Translations under genes and position numbers: made by a program | The notes under the pieces: model-generated | Told to the model about the DNA's origin: nothing | Seen by the model: the letters and a program-made list of their open reading frames with translations, nothing else | The model's database searches: none | Shown here: one piece after another, positions 22,017-32,904 of the stretch | Layout: each line of letters opens with the position of its first letter | Position numbering within the stretch: position 1 is the stretch's first letter | Origin: Epiperipatus broadwayi | Lineage: Eukaryota; Onychophora; Udeonychophora; Euonychophora; Peripatidae | DNA: 64,000 nt | Assembly (NCBI GenBank): GCA_028023455.1 | Contig: JAQFVV010006271.1 | Coordinates: forward strand, 4,990,366 to 5,054,365 | Direction: 5' to 3'

Positions 22017-23848
22017 TGTTGTGATATTTTCTTTATGTTTATTTTATGTATTTTTGATACACTCTCATTCATGTTTACTCTCCACCATGATTCTGCCTGA
22101 CCTGGATATAAACTAGCCGATGGTCAAAACTGCTCTCACACTTTTTCGACAGTAGCAATCATTGGTAATATATTCACTTTGCATAATTTTTATATTCGTA
22201 TAAGATTGGTGCTTGGAATCTTATGGATGACCATAAATACGTGATGGGAATCTATTACAGTTACTGAAAATGAATTTATAAGATGTTCTTATTCATTATT
22301 GATTAAGTCAAAAATAGTTGTGGCTTAAATGTATATATGTAAGCACATATGTTTAAGGTTGAAAGTGTATTAAGTGAAAGTAAATATATAGTGATGGGGG
22401 TTTTGTTACAATGGTTTCCCAGCTAAAGGGTTTCGAACAGAGAGTGGGATGGAGAATGAGAGAGGGAAATAAAGATAATTTTGGGGTGGGCTGGATCACA
22501 AAATATAGAGTTTCTGAATCAGTTGCTGTTTTCTAGAAGAAAGAACATGTCCCAATGTCAAATATTTGAATTATAAAATCAGTGTCACTCGTTAATGTAA
22601 TTTGATTATATATGTATGTGAAGGCAGAAATATGTTTAGATGTGGATAGAGGGAAATCTATTTTAGGGAGGTTTCGAATGTCAAATAAAGGGGGAAACAA
22701 AAGCATACATGGGAACCTTAGTGAAGCAGTATTAGAGGCTTACAAAAAAGCAGTGCTGTGTATTGGGATGGGGGAGTGGATCCGAGGTGTCTAATCGAAG
22801 ATAAAACAGAAAAGAAATGTTTATGAAAACAAGAGTGCAAAAGAAAATGGACCAACAAAAAGAGGATCAGGAAAACATTTTGGAGCAGATTTTAGGGAAA
22901 CTAGAATGTCTGGACATAGATTCGGAGAAATATAGAAGATAATGAGTAGATTAGAATAGAAAGTAGGAATTAAAGATGAAAATGATGTGGGGGAACAGAA
23001 TGATGAAGGCACAGAAGACTTAGATATGGAGAGCAGGGGTTAACAGACCCAAGGCATTTAATTGAAATCTGTGGGAAATCTGACTGTAGTGATAGGTCAT
23101 GCTGTGGTGCAATGGAATGTGAATCACTTCCTAATAATTTGGCCATTCACAGGTAGGATGGGGGAGGCACATGTAGAACATATATGCAGTTTGAGAAGAT
23201 ACTGCAGTGTAAACCTCATGGTGGAGGAAAGGAAAGTAACTATTGCATGCAGCAACCTTCCAGATAATGTGCAATCATGGTGGAACATGCTGTTTCAACA
23301 GCTGGTGACTTTCAAAGATTACGAAAAAGTGTGAGAGGCCTTTTGGTCTGAGGATAGGCAGGAGATGACGTGCTATCACATCATGCAAGAGAAGTTCACC
23401 GATGGTTGTGATGATAGCTATTCACATTTTATTCATAGGGAGGTGGCTAGACTGTGGACATTGGATGCATGAAATCTGACAGAGTCATATATTCCACATT
23501 GAAAGACACAGCATGCTAATGGGACTAGAACATATGATCTTGGAACCAGGAATGACAACCATTGGAGAGATTGCTGAGTTGCTCAATGTCATTGATATGA
23601 GCTCGAATGATTATGGGGAGCATCATGAAGTCACAAACAAAGATGAATGATTGTGGAGAATGGAAATGGAGACTCTTCCAAAATGGAGAGATATACCTGA
23701 AGAAAAGAGACCACCTGAGAAGCCAAACTTCAGAGTAGAACGAGAAGCAGAGGGATACATGAGGTGAAATAGATAAAATATATTGTAAAAAAGAGCCATT
23801 CAAAATATTCAAAAGTATTTGAATGTTTTTGAATGAGGTCATTACACA
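22017..23848 (+). pseudogene. Gag-like remnant of an LTR retrotransposon
   Basis: A frame-broken region between the two repeats. A 60-codon piece at 22612-22794 is followed by a lysine/glutamate-rich heptad stretch (K-M-D-Q-Q-K-E-D-Q-E-N-I-L, about 22849). A capsid-like piece (23062-23490) has S-W-W-N-M-L-F-Q-Q-L and, after a stop, F-W-S-E-D-R-Q, F-T-D-G and S-Y-S-H-F-I-H-R-E-V. That order, a W-x-L helix then F-W-x-x-x-Q and S-Y-x-x-F, is what retrotransposon capsids show. No protease, RT or integrase is present. With flanking LTRs this would be a gag-only non-autonomous element. Confidence 0.55.
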
Positions 23849-23860
23849 TGTATGTAGATG

Positions 23861-23936
<76 letters not shown>

Positions 23937-25035
23937 TAAATCTTATTACATGCTGGTAGTTATATAAATACACAGAAGAAGGGGAAGGTGCTTTGTTATT
24001 TTGAAACAATATGTATGTGCATGTGACAAACGTGTGTATATATAGGTTTGATGGTTGAAGAGATAGAAATGACATTTTATTTCACATTATAAAAACCTAT
24101 AAAGTTCCAGCAGAAATGAATTTTTGCGCTCTTTTGTTATCACAAGAAAAGCAGAAGGTGATAAAAACTTTCACATGTCAATTAAAATCTGGATACACAG
24201 CAATTGGAAACAGGAAGAGAGATCGATGAACCTTCTAGAACAAATGGAAGGGACATTAAAAGAAAGGGACCCAGAATGCTTCTGGTCTTGCCTTTGCAGT
24301 GCTTGAATCATTAACAGAGAAATCATTAGTTCAAATTTAAAAATTTAAATTTTTAATTTACCCAATGGCAGCAGAAAAGCAAATGTTGGAGTAAAAGTCT
24401 GATGTATCGTGCTCAAACCCCTAATTCCCACTAACTGCAGAAACTACATTCAACAATATCAAGATGCCTCAGGATTCAAACAACTACCAACATCAGAACC
24501 CCAAAGCGGATCCTCAACAAATGATGGTTGTATCATAAATCAGAAAAATGGGATACCTCATGATGGATTCTATATTTAATTACCTGCCATGATCTGAACT
24601 CTAAGAATTAAACAAAGTATTCTTCCACAAATTCCCCAGGGATGTGAATGTAAAATAACGTTATGTATTGATTTTGATAAGAAAGAAATTATTAACTGAG
24701 TCATTAGGTGTGTGCATGAAAAGTCAGCTAACAAACAAAAAGAAAACTTTTGTTAAAGCTTATTTGTGGATATTAATTATTGCAATTAGATATTGAGGTC
24801 ACGTGAAAAAAAATTTCTATCGATCTTCACTATCTTACTCATTTATAGTAATAAATATTGGAAAGAATATTGCATGTGTGTGAATCAATAATGGCAGAGT
24901 TCTAAATATATATTTATGTTCATGGGTTGAGGGATAAAACATATTTATTTTTCTTATGTGATTAAAAGAATAATAATTGTCATTTGAAATAGTTTTAATA
25001 AATCTGATTTGATAAGGAAACCGTATATTATGCTG
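23849..25035 (+). mobile_element. LTR (right) of the gag-only LTR element
   Basis: Direct repeat of 13822-14814 plus 21925-22016. It has a TATA box, TATATAAATACACAGAA, at 23961, downstream of a large AT tract (23862-23934) that is much shorter in the left copy. It shows the empty site for Gypsy element 1 at about 24936 (GGGTTGAGGGATAAAACATA). Confidence 0.65.
23862..23934. repeat. (AT)n microsatellite
   Basis: About 70 bp of AT inside the right LTR. Frames reading alternating Y-I here are artefacts. Confidence 0.95.
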
Positions 25036-25674
25036 GCTCTATATACACATAATTCTTTTAAATTCACACTTGATTAGATGGTTTATTATAAGTTCACTAT
25101 TTTTATTTAAAAATTTTTAAATGCTTTTCTAAAAAAAAAAATATGCAATTGATCGAATGAATTTGTCTAGTTTATAGTAAAAGTCCTTTTTGCTTTATTA
25201 AATATTGTGTCAAATTATGTTTATAAAATCCATACACTGGAAATAAAATCTCCATTTTGTATTGTGTTCAAAGCTTTGGGTTCCAATGAATAGAGCTTTC
25301 CATAGTAAACATATACATTGAAGAAAAAGGATTATAATTGCATTCTTTTACATAGTCGTTATCATTTCAGTTTCCTAGTATATAAAATATTTAATTCCCT
25401 TGATGTATGTGTCTATTGTTTTTCATATATCCATATCACGATAAATGATTCACGAAATTACAATATGCATTATTATTTCATTTTTATTATTATTATGCTT
25501 GGCAAAATATTTGACCTCTGATCATTACTAAGTTTTCTTATTACAGTATATGTCATCATTCTATCCTTGTTTGTGAGGGGTACATCATTCAACATGTCTT
25601 ATTACACATATATTTGTATTAATTCTTTAAGTGATTAATACTAATTCTAACAATTGGAGTTTTCTTTCTTACCA
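25036..25674. other. AT-rich intergenic DNA
   Basis: A 67-codon open frame at 25318-25521 (+) has low-complexity AT-driven composition and no recognisable motif. An acceptor-like TTTTCTTATTACAG ends at about 25546 but no supported exon follows. Nothing else seen. Confidence 0.4.
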
Positions 25675-25679
25675 TATAT

Positions 25680-25724
<45 letters not shown>

Positions 25725-26068
25725 GGCACATATATATATATATATATCAAAATACAGTACAATTTATATAAATTATATTATTTTAGAAGTACTTTCAACT
25801 ATACACTTTGTAGTCTTTATCAACTATATAACATTGAATAATCAAAATGAGACAACCCTAAATCTGAATTGAACTATGGGTATTGTTAAGGGTTGTCTCG
25901 TTTTGATTATTCAATGTTATATAGTTGATAAAGACTACAAAGTGTATAGTCGAAAGTACTTCTAAAAGAATATAATTTATATAAATTGTACTGTATTTTG
26001 ATATATATATATATATTGATTTGTATATTACATATATTGTGAAAAGAATACAGATATCAAACTTTATT

Positions 26069-26145
<77 letters not shown>
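25675..26145 (+). mobile_element. Long-hairpin element (copy C) between AT tracts
   Basis: A 255 bp near-perfect palindrome, 25747 (TCAAAATACAGTACAATTTA) to 26001, with its loop near 25867. Each arm carries TTGATAAAG-ACTA...TAGT-(C/T)GAAAG (minus at about 25784-25832, plus at about 25924-25962). A tail TTGATTTGTATATTACATAT ... ATACAGATATCAAACTTTATT follows to 26071, then a 74 bp AT tract. Copy B (16665-17013) has the same parts in reverse. The RNA would fold into one long hairpin. No protein is encoded. Confidence 0.7.
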
Positions 26146-26148
<3 letters not shown>

Positions 26149-26737
26149 CCATTACAATTTAGTCAGTAGCTAAATTTGTAGTAATGTGCATGAAAAAAAA
26201 TGTGGAACAAAAATCTTCATCTCATTTTTAAATAGGAAAGGAAACTGTAGAGCACCCAAGTTTAAACCTACAGGATCAAGTTCTAAAAGCCTAGGACAGA
26301 AAGAGAGTGGGGGCAGTTATGTTCTTTATTTGTTTGTGTGTTGATAAAAACTTAAAAAGGGTAGTACACACATTTAGTTAATCAATAGTTAATTTTTAAT
26401 AGGGTTATAACACATATATAGGCAGTGTGTGTGTGGACAGTAGTTAGTTTGACATTTTTGTTTTCCAGATATTAACTTTTTTTCAAAACTAACCTACATT
26501 TACTAGATCCTAATATTTTATTTATATGTGTCTATTTTTGTTTTTCTATGATTGTAATTTGGGATTTAAAAGTTGTAAGAATTTAATTTTAGATATTAAA
26601 ATTATAATTTCTAAAAAGCATTCAGATTATTTTAAGTGGTCCAGTTTTATAAATGATTTGAATGATAGTGTGTATACATTGCATGGATAAATCTATATTT
26701 TATTACATATGGAAAATAAAAAAGAAGAAAATCTGTT

Positions 26738-26741
<4 letters not shown>
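26146..26741. other. Unrecognised intergenic DNA
   Basis: No supported feature. A short GTGTGTGTGG run and a moderately complex patch at 26220-26330 are all I see. Confidence 0.4.

Positions 26742-26786
<45 letters not shown>
26742..26786. repeat. (AT)n microsatellite
   Basis: AT dinucleotide tract. Confidence 0.95.
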
Positions 26787-26789
<3 letters not shown>

Positions 26790-28140
26790 TACTCAACAAT
26801 TTTGTGTTATAAAGTTTGGTTGATATTCTGTTAAAGCTTAGACAATGTGAGAAGTATAGCGTTAAACTTTTTCCACCAGCTTGATCAAGGAAAGAAGCTG
26901 AAATTTTCAGGTATGACATTTTGTGACTGATATGTGACTAAAATGATTAAGACAATTTTCCTTCAAAACAGGATTAATCTAAATAATCAGGATAGTGTGA
27001 TTTTTCAGATTTTTCTGGAAGAGGTCACACTATGAATCTAAAAATGAGTTTGCTGAAAATAGAAAAAAAAGAGTATAAAACCAGCCTGGAAAGTCAGCTT
27101 AGAGATATGTTTTTTAAATATTGAAACTAGAAAAATACAAGCATATTAATTCTGCCAGAAATCCATTTAAAATCATTTTTATATAAAGTTTCGTGAAGAG
27201 TGAAAATATAAGGATGGTGGGTAAAAACCTATATAGTCTTGTCTGTTTACCTGACTATCAACCAGCACATCATATATGAAAAAAAAAGAAATGACTTGTC
27301 TGAAATTTAAAATATTCTACATCTGATGACTGATTGAAACAAATGTGATATTTTCAGTAAAAGAAAACTTTCACCTGCATTTGAAGGCTGAAGGAAATAA
27401 AATTAAAATAATAATAAATATTGAATTAGCTAGTCCAGTTATTCCAGTGACTGAATTTAAACCCAAAAATATTATAAATGGGAGAACAACTGATATACTC
27501 TATTTATTAGAAGAATTATGCCTAACAAGTTAGGGAAGAAAAAGTTCCAGTGCCAAATAGTCCCCACTGAAGCAAATAATATCACCATCATCATCACCAT
27601 TAAATAACTAGAAGCCTCATGAAAAGAAACTGTTCCAGTGAACTGCAGAAATTGTTTCCTGCTAAAGTATAGACATTGAACAAGCTAAGTTTGAACTCTT
27701 GGGACTGGTAATATGATTTTTTGTTATCTATTTTCTTTTTATGTTATCAAAGACTGTTTGTAAAATTTTAGAAATGAAGTTTTATTTTTTTCCTCAGAAC
27801 TTTAACACAACCAAAATCGATTGAAACCAAAATCTTCTTCAATAATAATAGCTATAACCTTGAGTAATAATTTTATGTATGCTAAAACTATTATACCCTG
27901 CTTATTAATGAATTTTACTTTCTAAAGGGACTTATTGTATACTAATTTAAAATTATGAAATGTTTGTTAAAATGTAAAATATTTTTGTATTACTATTTTG
28001 TTTTTAAATAATATTTTGGTTATTATCGGTATAAACACACACATGCACAGTAATATATTAACTTGTTACAGGTATATAATGATGTATGAATGTGAGAATA
28101 AAAGTCTGCATTAGAAATATTGGAGTCTTTTTGTTTTGAG
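26787..28140. other. Unrecognised region with one small open frame
   Basis: A 62-codon frame at 27345-27533 (+) contains the stretch A-S-P-V-I-P-V-T-E-F-K-P-K-N-I. It has more balanced composition than most chance frames here and is preceded by an acceptor-like ATATTTTCAG at 27356. I do not recognise it and do not call a gene. A short ATCACCATCATCATCACCAT run lies at 27580. The rest is AT-rich. Confidence 0.3.
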
Positions 28141-28435
28141 TTAAGGTAAAGCGATCTTAGAAGTAGTTTAACGGGAAGGGGGGAGAAGTAATTTAAAAAT
28201 TTTTTTCTGGAAATCTTCTTATTTCTATTCCACTAACATTATTCTCATTAATCATTCTACTTTATATGTTAGATTATAAAAGGATGTGTGCTAAAAAAGT
28301 GTTTATTTTTTTTATGAAATATTTTTTTTGTGGAGAGAAAACTTTAGCAAATTTGGTATCCAATTTCATATGCATTATGTCTTTAATGAGAAGGGGGGGA
28401 GACTTAAAATTAATCTTATGATTGCAATATAATCA

Positions 28436-28436
<1 letters not shown>
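28141..28436. other. Two G-rich purine tracts
   Basis: GGGAAGGGGGGAGAAG at about 28172 and GAGAAGGGGGGGAGAC at about 28388 lie 216 bp apart. Purine runs like this can be polypurine tracts next to an LTR, but I find no LTR pair here. Confidence 0.3.
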
Positions 28437-28517
<81 letters not shown>

Positions 28518-28518
28518 G
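28437..28518. repeat. (TTA)n microsatellite
   Basis: About 27 units of TTA/ATT. Confidence 0.95.
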
Positions 28519-29039
28519 TCATATAAATTCTTAGTTTAATCTTTAAATTGTTTGTATATGTTGGTAATGCATTAATAAATGTTAATTTGTTTTATTAAAT
28601 GAGGCATATATTTTCATTGAGAGTATTCTTTATTAGTTGTGATCATTCATCATCAATGGTGAATATTAATTATTTAAGATATAATTAGATATACTAAGAT
28701 TAATAAACAGTTATGAATTTCTAAATGTTTAAGTTTATGATAAGGCTTAGCTCTAAAGCTGTGGATGGAAATATCACCATTATTGTCATCATCATCATTA
28801 TCACATTTTAATTAATGAGAACCACCATTCCCACATCTACATCATGCAAGGATGAGTGAATTACCATCCTAAATTAATAGTATAATATAAACTAATAAAA
28901 CATATAAAAATATTGAAACACATTTATTATGTTATGATCTAGGAGATGATTTATGTCTGATGAATTTTAAATACACCATGAAAGTTTAAGGATGTTTTAT
29001 GTTTATCTAAATGTTAGTGCATACAGTGATATGGGTCTA
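28519..29039. other. AT-rich DNA with ATC-type simple repeats
   Basis: TCATCATCATCATTATCAC at about 28787, and a complex patch ACCACCATTCCCACATCTAC (28821) that looks like part of a dispersed repeat. No gene. Confidence 0.4.
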
Positions 29040-29165
29040 ATAGCAAAATCCTCCATTTTTGTTAGAAATAAAGTACCAAAAGGGATTCAAACCTGGTACA
29101 TGTAAAAAGGTTATAAGATATAACTGTGTCTAGGCTCAGATAACCTAGTGGCACCCTGCTATACC
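29040..29165 (-). mobile_element. tRNA-derived SINE head (fragment)
   Basis: The minus strand carries a box-B-like GGTTTGAATCC (29083-29093). About 45-55 bases upstream lies a box-A-like CTAGGTTATCTGAG (29135-29148). Together they resemble the polymerase III promoter of a tRNA-derived SINE. The layout matches the SINE heads at 35850 and 42727, though this copy is more diverged. Confidence 0.45.
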
Positions 29166-29679
29166 ATATTCACTTGTTATTCACTTAAATATGCACTTGA
29201 CATCAAACCAAGAGATGGAAGTGGGTAAAATCTACTGTTGGATTTATTGAGAAAATATTTTATTGAGTTACCATTGTAATCACACACTTGATGTTATTTC
29301 CTGAGTTATAATAGTTTGTCCTTATTTATTTGTTTATAGTTTCTACTTGTTTATTGATGATACAATGGCTGCCTAACTAGGGTTAGAAATAGGCCAGATA
29401 CCAGATAACTGAAATGACTAGTCTCCAAGCATTATTGTTTCTAATTATTAATATTATGATATCTTTAAAAATGTTAAGTAGAAGTTGATGATTTAAGCCA
29501 CAAATCTTTGGATTGATAAGTAATAGTTTGATCATTAATAAATTTCAATGATTATTATAGCTACAACTTATTAGTCTTCTTAATATGTTTCAGATAAGCA
29601 TTTTGATCTTATATTTTTGGCTACAATGTCATTCCCTAATTAATAATTTTACTCACAATGTTGATCTCTTTTATTAAGT

Positions 29680-29682
<3 letters not shown>
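29166..29682. other. Unrecognised intergenic DNA
   Basis: Nothing supported. Confidence 0.5.
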
Positions 29683-29756
<74 letters not shown>

Positions 29757-29776
29757 TTACTATATATATATATATA
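29683..29776. repeat. (AT)n microsatellite, two tracts
   Basis: A 72 bp AT tract, a short AAGTTAC spacer and a second tract of about 15 bp. Confidence 0.95.
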
Positions 29777-29859
29777 ATCATTACAAGCATAAAGCTAAAC
29801 TAGTCAATATAAAATCAAAACTACCCCAAATCCAAAATTAAACTACACCAGCATAAAAA

Positions 29860-29940
29860 TAATATTAAAACACAGCCTAAGGTTTCACTGCTACAAGCAG
29901 ACTTCTCAAGTGCAAAGAACTACCTAAAACTACACAATAT
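29860..29940 (-). repeat. PLE-type terminal repeat with stem-loop motif
   Basis: The minus strand reads CACTTGAGAAGTCTGCTTGTAGCAGTGAAACC (29881-29912): conserved TTGAGAAG, a small GCT-TGT-AGC stem-loop, then GTGAAAC. It is the cleanest copy of this subtype in the window. Confidence 0.5.
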
Positions 29941-30010
29941 ATATAATATTAAAAACTACCCAATAAAACAAGTTATCAATTTCATAACTTGCCTTTAACC
30001 TTGCATTTTA

Positions 30011-30594
30011 TGAGCACTAGATGGAGCTTAACCAATAGCTCCAAACAAGCTCTGTTTACATAAGCACCAGAAGTGATAGAATGGAAAATCTCTATTGTGT
30101 ATCAACAGCTCCAGACCAAATAGTTTAAAACTTATTGGCTCATGTCAGTGAAGGACTTGGAAGACTACAAACTAGATCTAAATACCAACTCTAAAGTCAG
30201 CAGTTATCAAATATGTTACTATCAGTTTGAAAGCATGAATTTATTAGACATAACAATGTCTTCAAACCCAGCTTAATAAATTTATCAGACATGAAAATAT
30301 CTTCAAATTCAGCTTAAAAAACTAGTTTGTTAAGCTGCATTTGAAGACATTTTCATGAGTGATAAATTCATGCTTTCAAACTGATAGAAATATGTTTTGA
30401 TAATGGCTTAATTTAGAGTTGGTATTTATATCTAGTTCTCGAGTCTTCCCAGACCTTCACTGATGTCATCCAATAAGCTCAAAACTATCTGGTCTGGAGG
30501 TGGAGATACATGATAGAAATTTTGAATTTTTCTCTCTTTCAGCACTCATGTAAACAAAGCTTGTTTGGAGCTATTAGAAAAGCTCCATCTAGTG

Positions 30595-30597
<3 letters not shown>
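30011..30597. repeat. 590 bp imperfect palindrome of PLE-type terminal repeats
   Basis: CACTAGATGG at 30014 pairs with CCATCTAGTG at 30585-30594, and arms match inward to an axis near 30304 (AGCTTAAAAAACTAGTTTGTTAAGCT). Each arm resembles 520-816 and 60290-60615. The left arm also holds an inner duplication (TCTTCAAACCCAGCTTAATAAATTTATCAGAC and a near copy). Two terminal repeats in inverted orientation with no body between them suggest a collapsed inverted element pair. Confidence 0.65.
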
Positions 30598-30645
<48 letters not shown>

Positions 30646-30650
30646 ATATA
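30597..30650. repeat. (AT)n microsatellite
   Basis: AT tract directly after CATCTAGTGATC. Confidence 0.95.
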
Positions 30651-30826
30651 AAACCAAAACTGCCAACACTATACTAGCAAAAATAAAATTGCATAACCAT
30701 AAAACAATAGAATACTAGATTAAATCCAAAATTTTATCAAAACCCTTTCACAATCGTGGTTTCATCTACTATAAATAGACCATCTCAAGTGAAAATCAAA
30801 CTAAAGGAAATTATATATATATATAT
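30651..30826 (-). repeat. Terminal repeat, inverted mate of 35093-35215
   Basis: This block matches the reverse complement of 35093-35215 (for example AATACTAGATTAAATCCAAA against TTTGGATTTAATCTAGTATT). It holds a diverged stem-loop motif on the minus strand (30758-30791, CACTTGAGATGGTCTATTTATAG...). The two blocks frame 4.3 kb that includes RTE copy 1. Confidence 0.6.
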
Positions 30827-31099
30827 TGTAACGTTTATTTATATATGTTGCAAATATATTGGCATTTGGTAAAAGCTAAAAAAGTAAATTTAGATTTTTT
30901 TTTTGATTTGTATAATTTTTGTTAAAATGTGCAATGAAAGTTAAAATTGTCATTCTTATTTTTTTTATCTAATTGGAAATAAAAATTGAAAAGAATAAAA
31001 TGACATGCAGATTACTAATCCAGATAAATTAAAAGAATTCCAAAAGTATAGGCTAAAAGAAAAATATTTTAGCTAATTAAAGATGGAAGAATAATGCTA
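30827..31099. other. AT-rich DNA
   Basis: Nothing supported. Confidence 0.5.
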
Positions 31100-31900
31100 A
31101 AAAAAAATAAGACTTTGTAATTTAAATTTAAGAGAGAGTGTACAAGATTATTATCTTATATGCTGATAAAAAAACAAAAGAGTGCACAGAAGTTTCATAA
31201 ACTGGATCGCAATATAAAAAGGAGAGGACAACTTCAATCTGGGTCTTCTCTTTAACTTCTAGTTACATCTCCGAAAGTTGGAGGTTTCCATGAGCATAAC
31301 CTGTGGCAAGAAATATACTTCTACCCAGGTATGCTCTTTGCTGTACCAAGCTGTCATACAAGCATGGAAATGGGACTTGTGAAGACCACTTTTTGCAATA
31401 AAAGGGTCACTGCAATCATGCCTTTTCTCCAGCTATAGAACAGAACAATAATGGAAGATGCCGGCAGGAGAGACCAATGGAAATTCTCATGATCTGGGAT
31501 CCCATAAACCTACATGAACTTACCGGTAAGTTAAGAAAAAAATTTCCTGATAGTGACTTAAAAGTTTGCAAACAATTATTTATCTAAGCTTAGACTACCA
31601 TCCTGATATAGACTTTTCTTTTCGTATTCCAGGGAATCTCTAATAAAGAATTTCATACAAGATCTTGGGACATTATTAAATTGCTTCAATTGCTTAATCT
31701 AACTGTTTTTGTTAATTGATTCATTATCTGGGGTAGTGTGTGTGTATTTTCCTGTTTAGTTAATTCGTAATTTAACTTATAAATATTTTTAGTTTGTTAG
31801 AATAAAAGAGATTTCACTTTTATCAACCTTTTCATTGTGCGTTATTAATAATAGTTATTATTTTTTAGTATTAAATTTATTATTAGTTTAGTAAGATTTA
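31100..31900 (+). promoter_or_regulatory. Candidate promoter or LTR-like region
   Basis: A strong TATA box (AATATAAAAAGG, 31212) is followed by less AT-rich, complex sequence, an AATAAAAG at about 31399 and a donor-like ACCGGTAAGT at about 31523; another AATAAAAG lies at about 31801. TATA then polyadenylation signal within 190 bp is the layout of an LTR, but I find no matching second copy and no TG...CA ends. A solitary LTR or an untranslated first exon are both possible. Confidence 0.25.
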
Positions 31901-32250
31901 AAACGGAATTTACCTTGCCAATATATTTAAACACGCCTAGGAATAATAATCAAAAAGGAGAAAATAATTCAGGTTATGGTATGATGCAATACTGATTAGT
32001 TTAAAAAACATTTTTTCTTTTTAATTTGCGAGATGTTATGTGACAGTTTCAGTGAGTTCTTGTAGAACTCTGGCACCTATCAAATAAATTAAAAGCTGAT
32101 CTCGTCGATATCATAATTCTCAACAATTACTAGGCCGTGTTGATCAGGAAATATAGCTGTCTTTTTAGGATAGAAATACAACTTTCTTCTTTTTTGCCAT
32201 AGCTTGATAAACTTGCGTGCAGTTTATATTAGCATGTAGAGGCCTAACAA
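31901..32250. other. Unrecognised sequence before RTE copy 1
   Basis: No gene or repeat recognised; the RTE copy begins near 32251 where similarity to 51335 starts. Confidence 0.4.
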
Positions 32251-32266
32251 AACAGAAAACAATATT

Positions 32267-32767
32267 GTGGAGATGGATGATGTATCAGACAGAGTGGCAA
32301 GATTAGTTATACAACTTAATAGCAAATACCAAATGCAGATAATTCAGGTTTATGCCCCAACAAGTACTCATAGTGATGAAGTACTAGAAGATTTTTATAT
32401 GGATGTACAAAAGGCTTTTGATCAGAGTAAACAACATTTTAAAATTGTTATGGGAGACTTTAATGCTAGAATTGGTAAACAAATGAAAGATGAAAGTGCT
32501 GTAGGTAATTTTGGTTATGGTAATAGAAATGAGAGAGGACATAGACTTGTGGAGTTTGCAGAAAAAGAAAAACTTTATATTATGAATTCTTTTTTTGAGA
32601 AAAATGTTAAAAGGAAATGGACATGGAAGCATCCAAATGAAGGTACAGCAGAATTGGATTATATTTTGACTAGCAGGAAATACATATTTCAAGATTGTAA
32701 TGTTCTTAATAAATTTAACACAGGAAGTGATCATCGATTAGTAAGGTGTAAGATAGTGTTAATGTAA
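32267..32767 (+). pseudogene. RTE apurinic-like endonuclease, C-terminal half
   Basis: 166 codons of an APE-type endonuclease domain, the part that nicks the target site. Visible motifs are I-I-Q-V-Y-A-P-T (32338), G-D-F-N-A-R-I-G (about 32455), T-W-K-H-P-N (about 32624), E-L-D-Y-I-L-T (about 32653) and the catalytic S-D-H-R (about 32728). The N-terminal part with the metal-binding Asn and Glu is missing. A frameshift at about 32760 ends it, where copy 2 continues into the linker. Confidence 0.85.
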
Positions 32768-32904
32768 AACTAGAGAGACAAAAATTATTAAGAAAAACAA
32801 TATTTACAGTTGATATTCCTAATATTCAGAAACATTCTAATGAATTTAAATTAGAACTTAAAAATCGGTTTCAAGTATTAGTAGATTTTGAACAGGATTC
32901 AGAT

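Noticed and set aside
23730-24075. Frames encoding long alternating Tyr-Ile runs here and at 25654, 34678, 34845
   Set aside because: They are translations of AT microsatellites, which are open in several frames on both strands; no flanking coding signal supports them.
25924-25995. Active hammerhead in hairpin copy C
   Set aside because: A stem can be drawn (GTAC after GAAA pairing with GTAC at about 25988), but two core positions differ from CUGAUGA and the residue at the cleavage position is G, which hammerheads do not accept.
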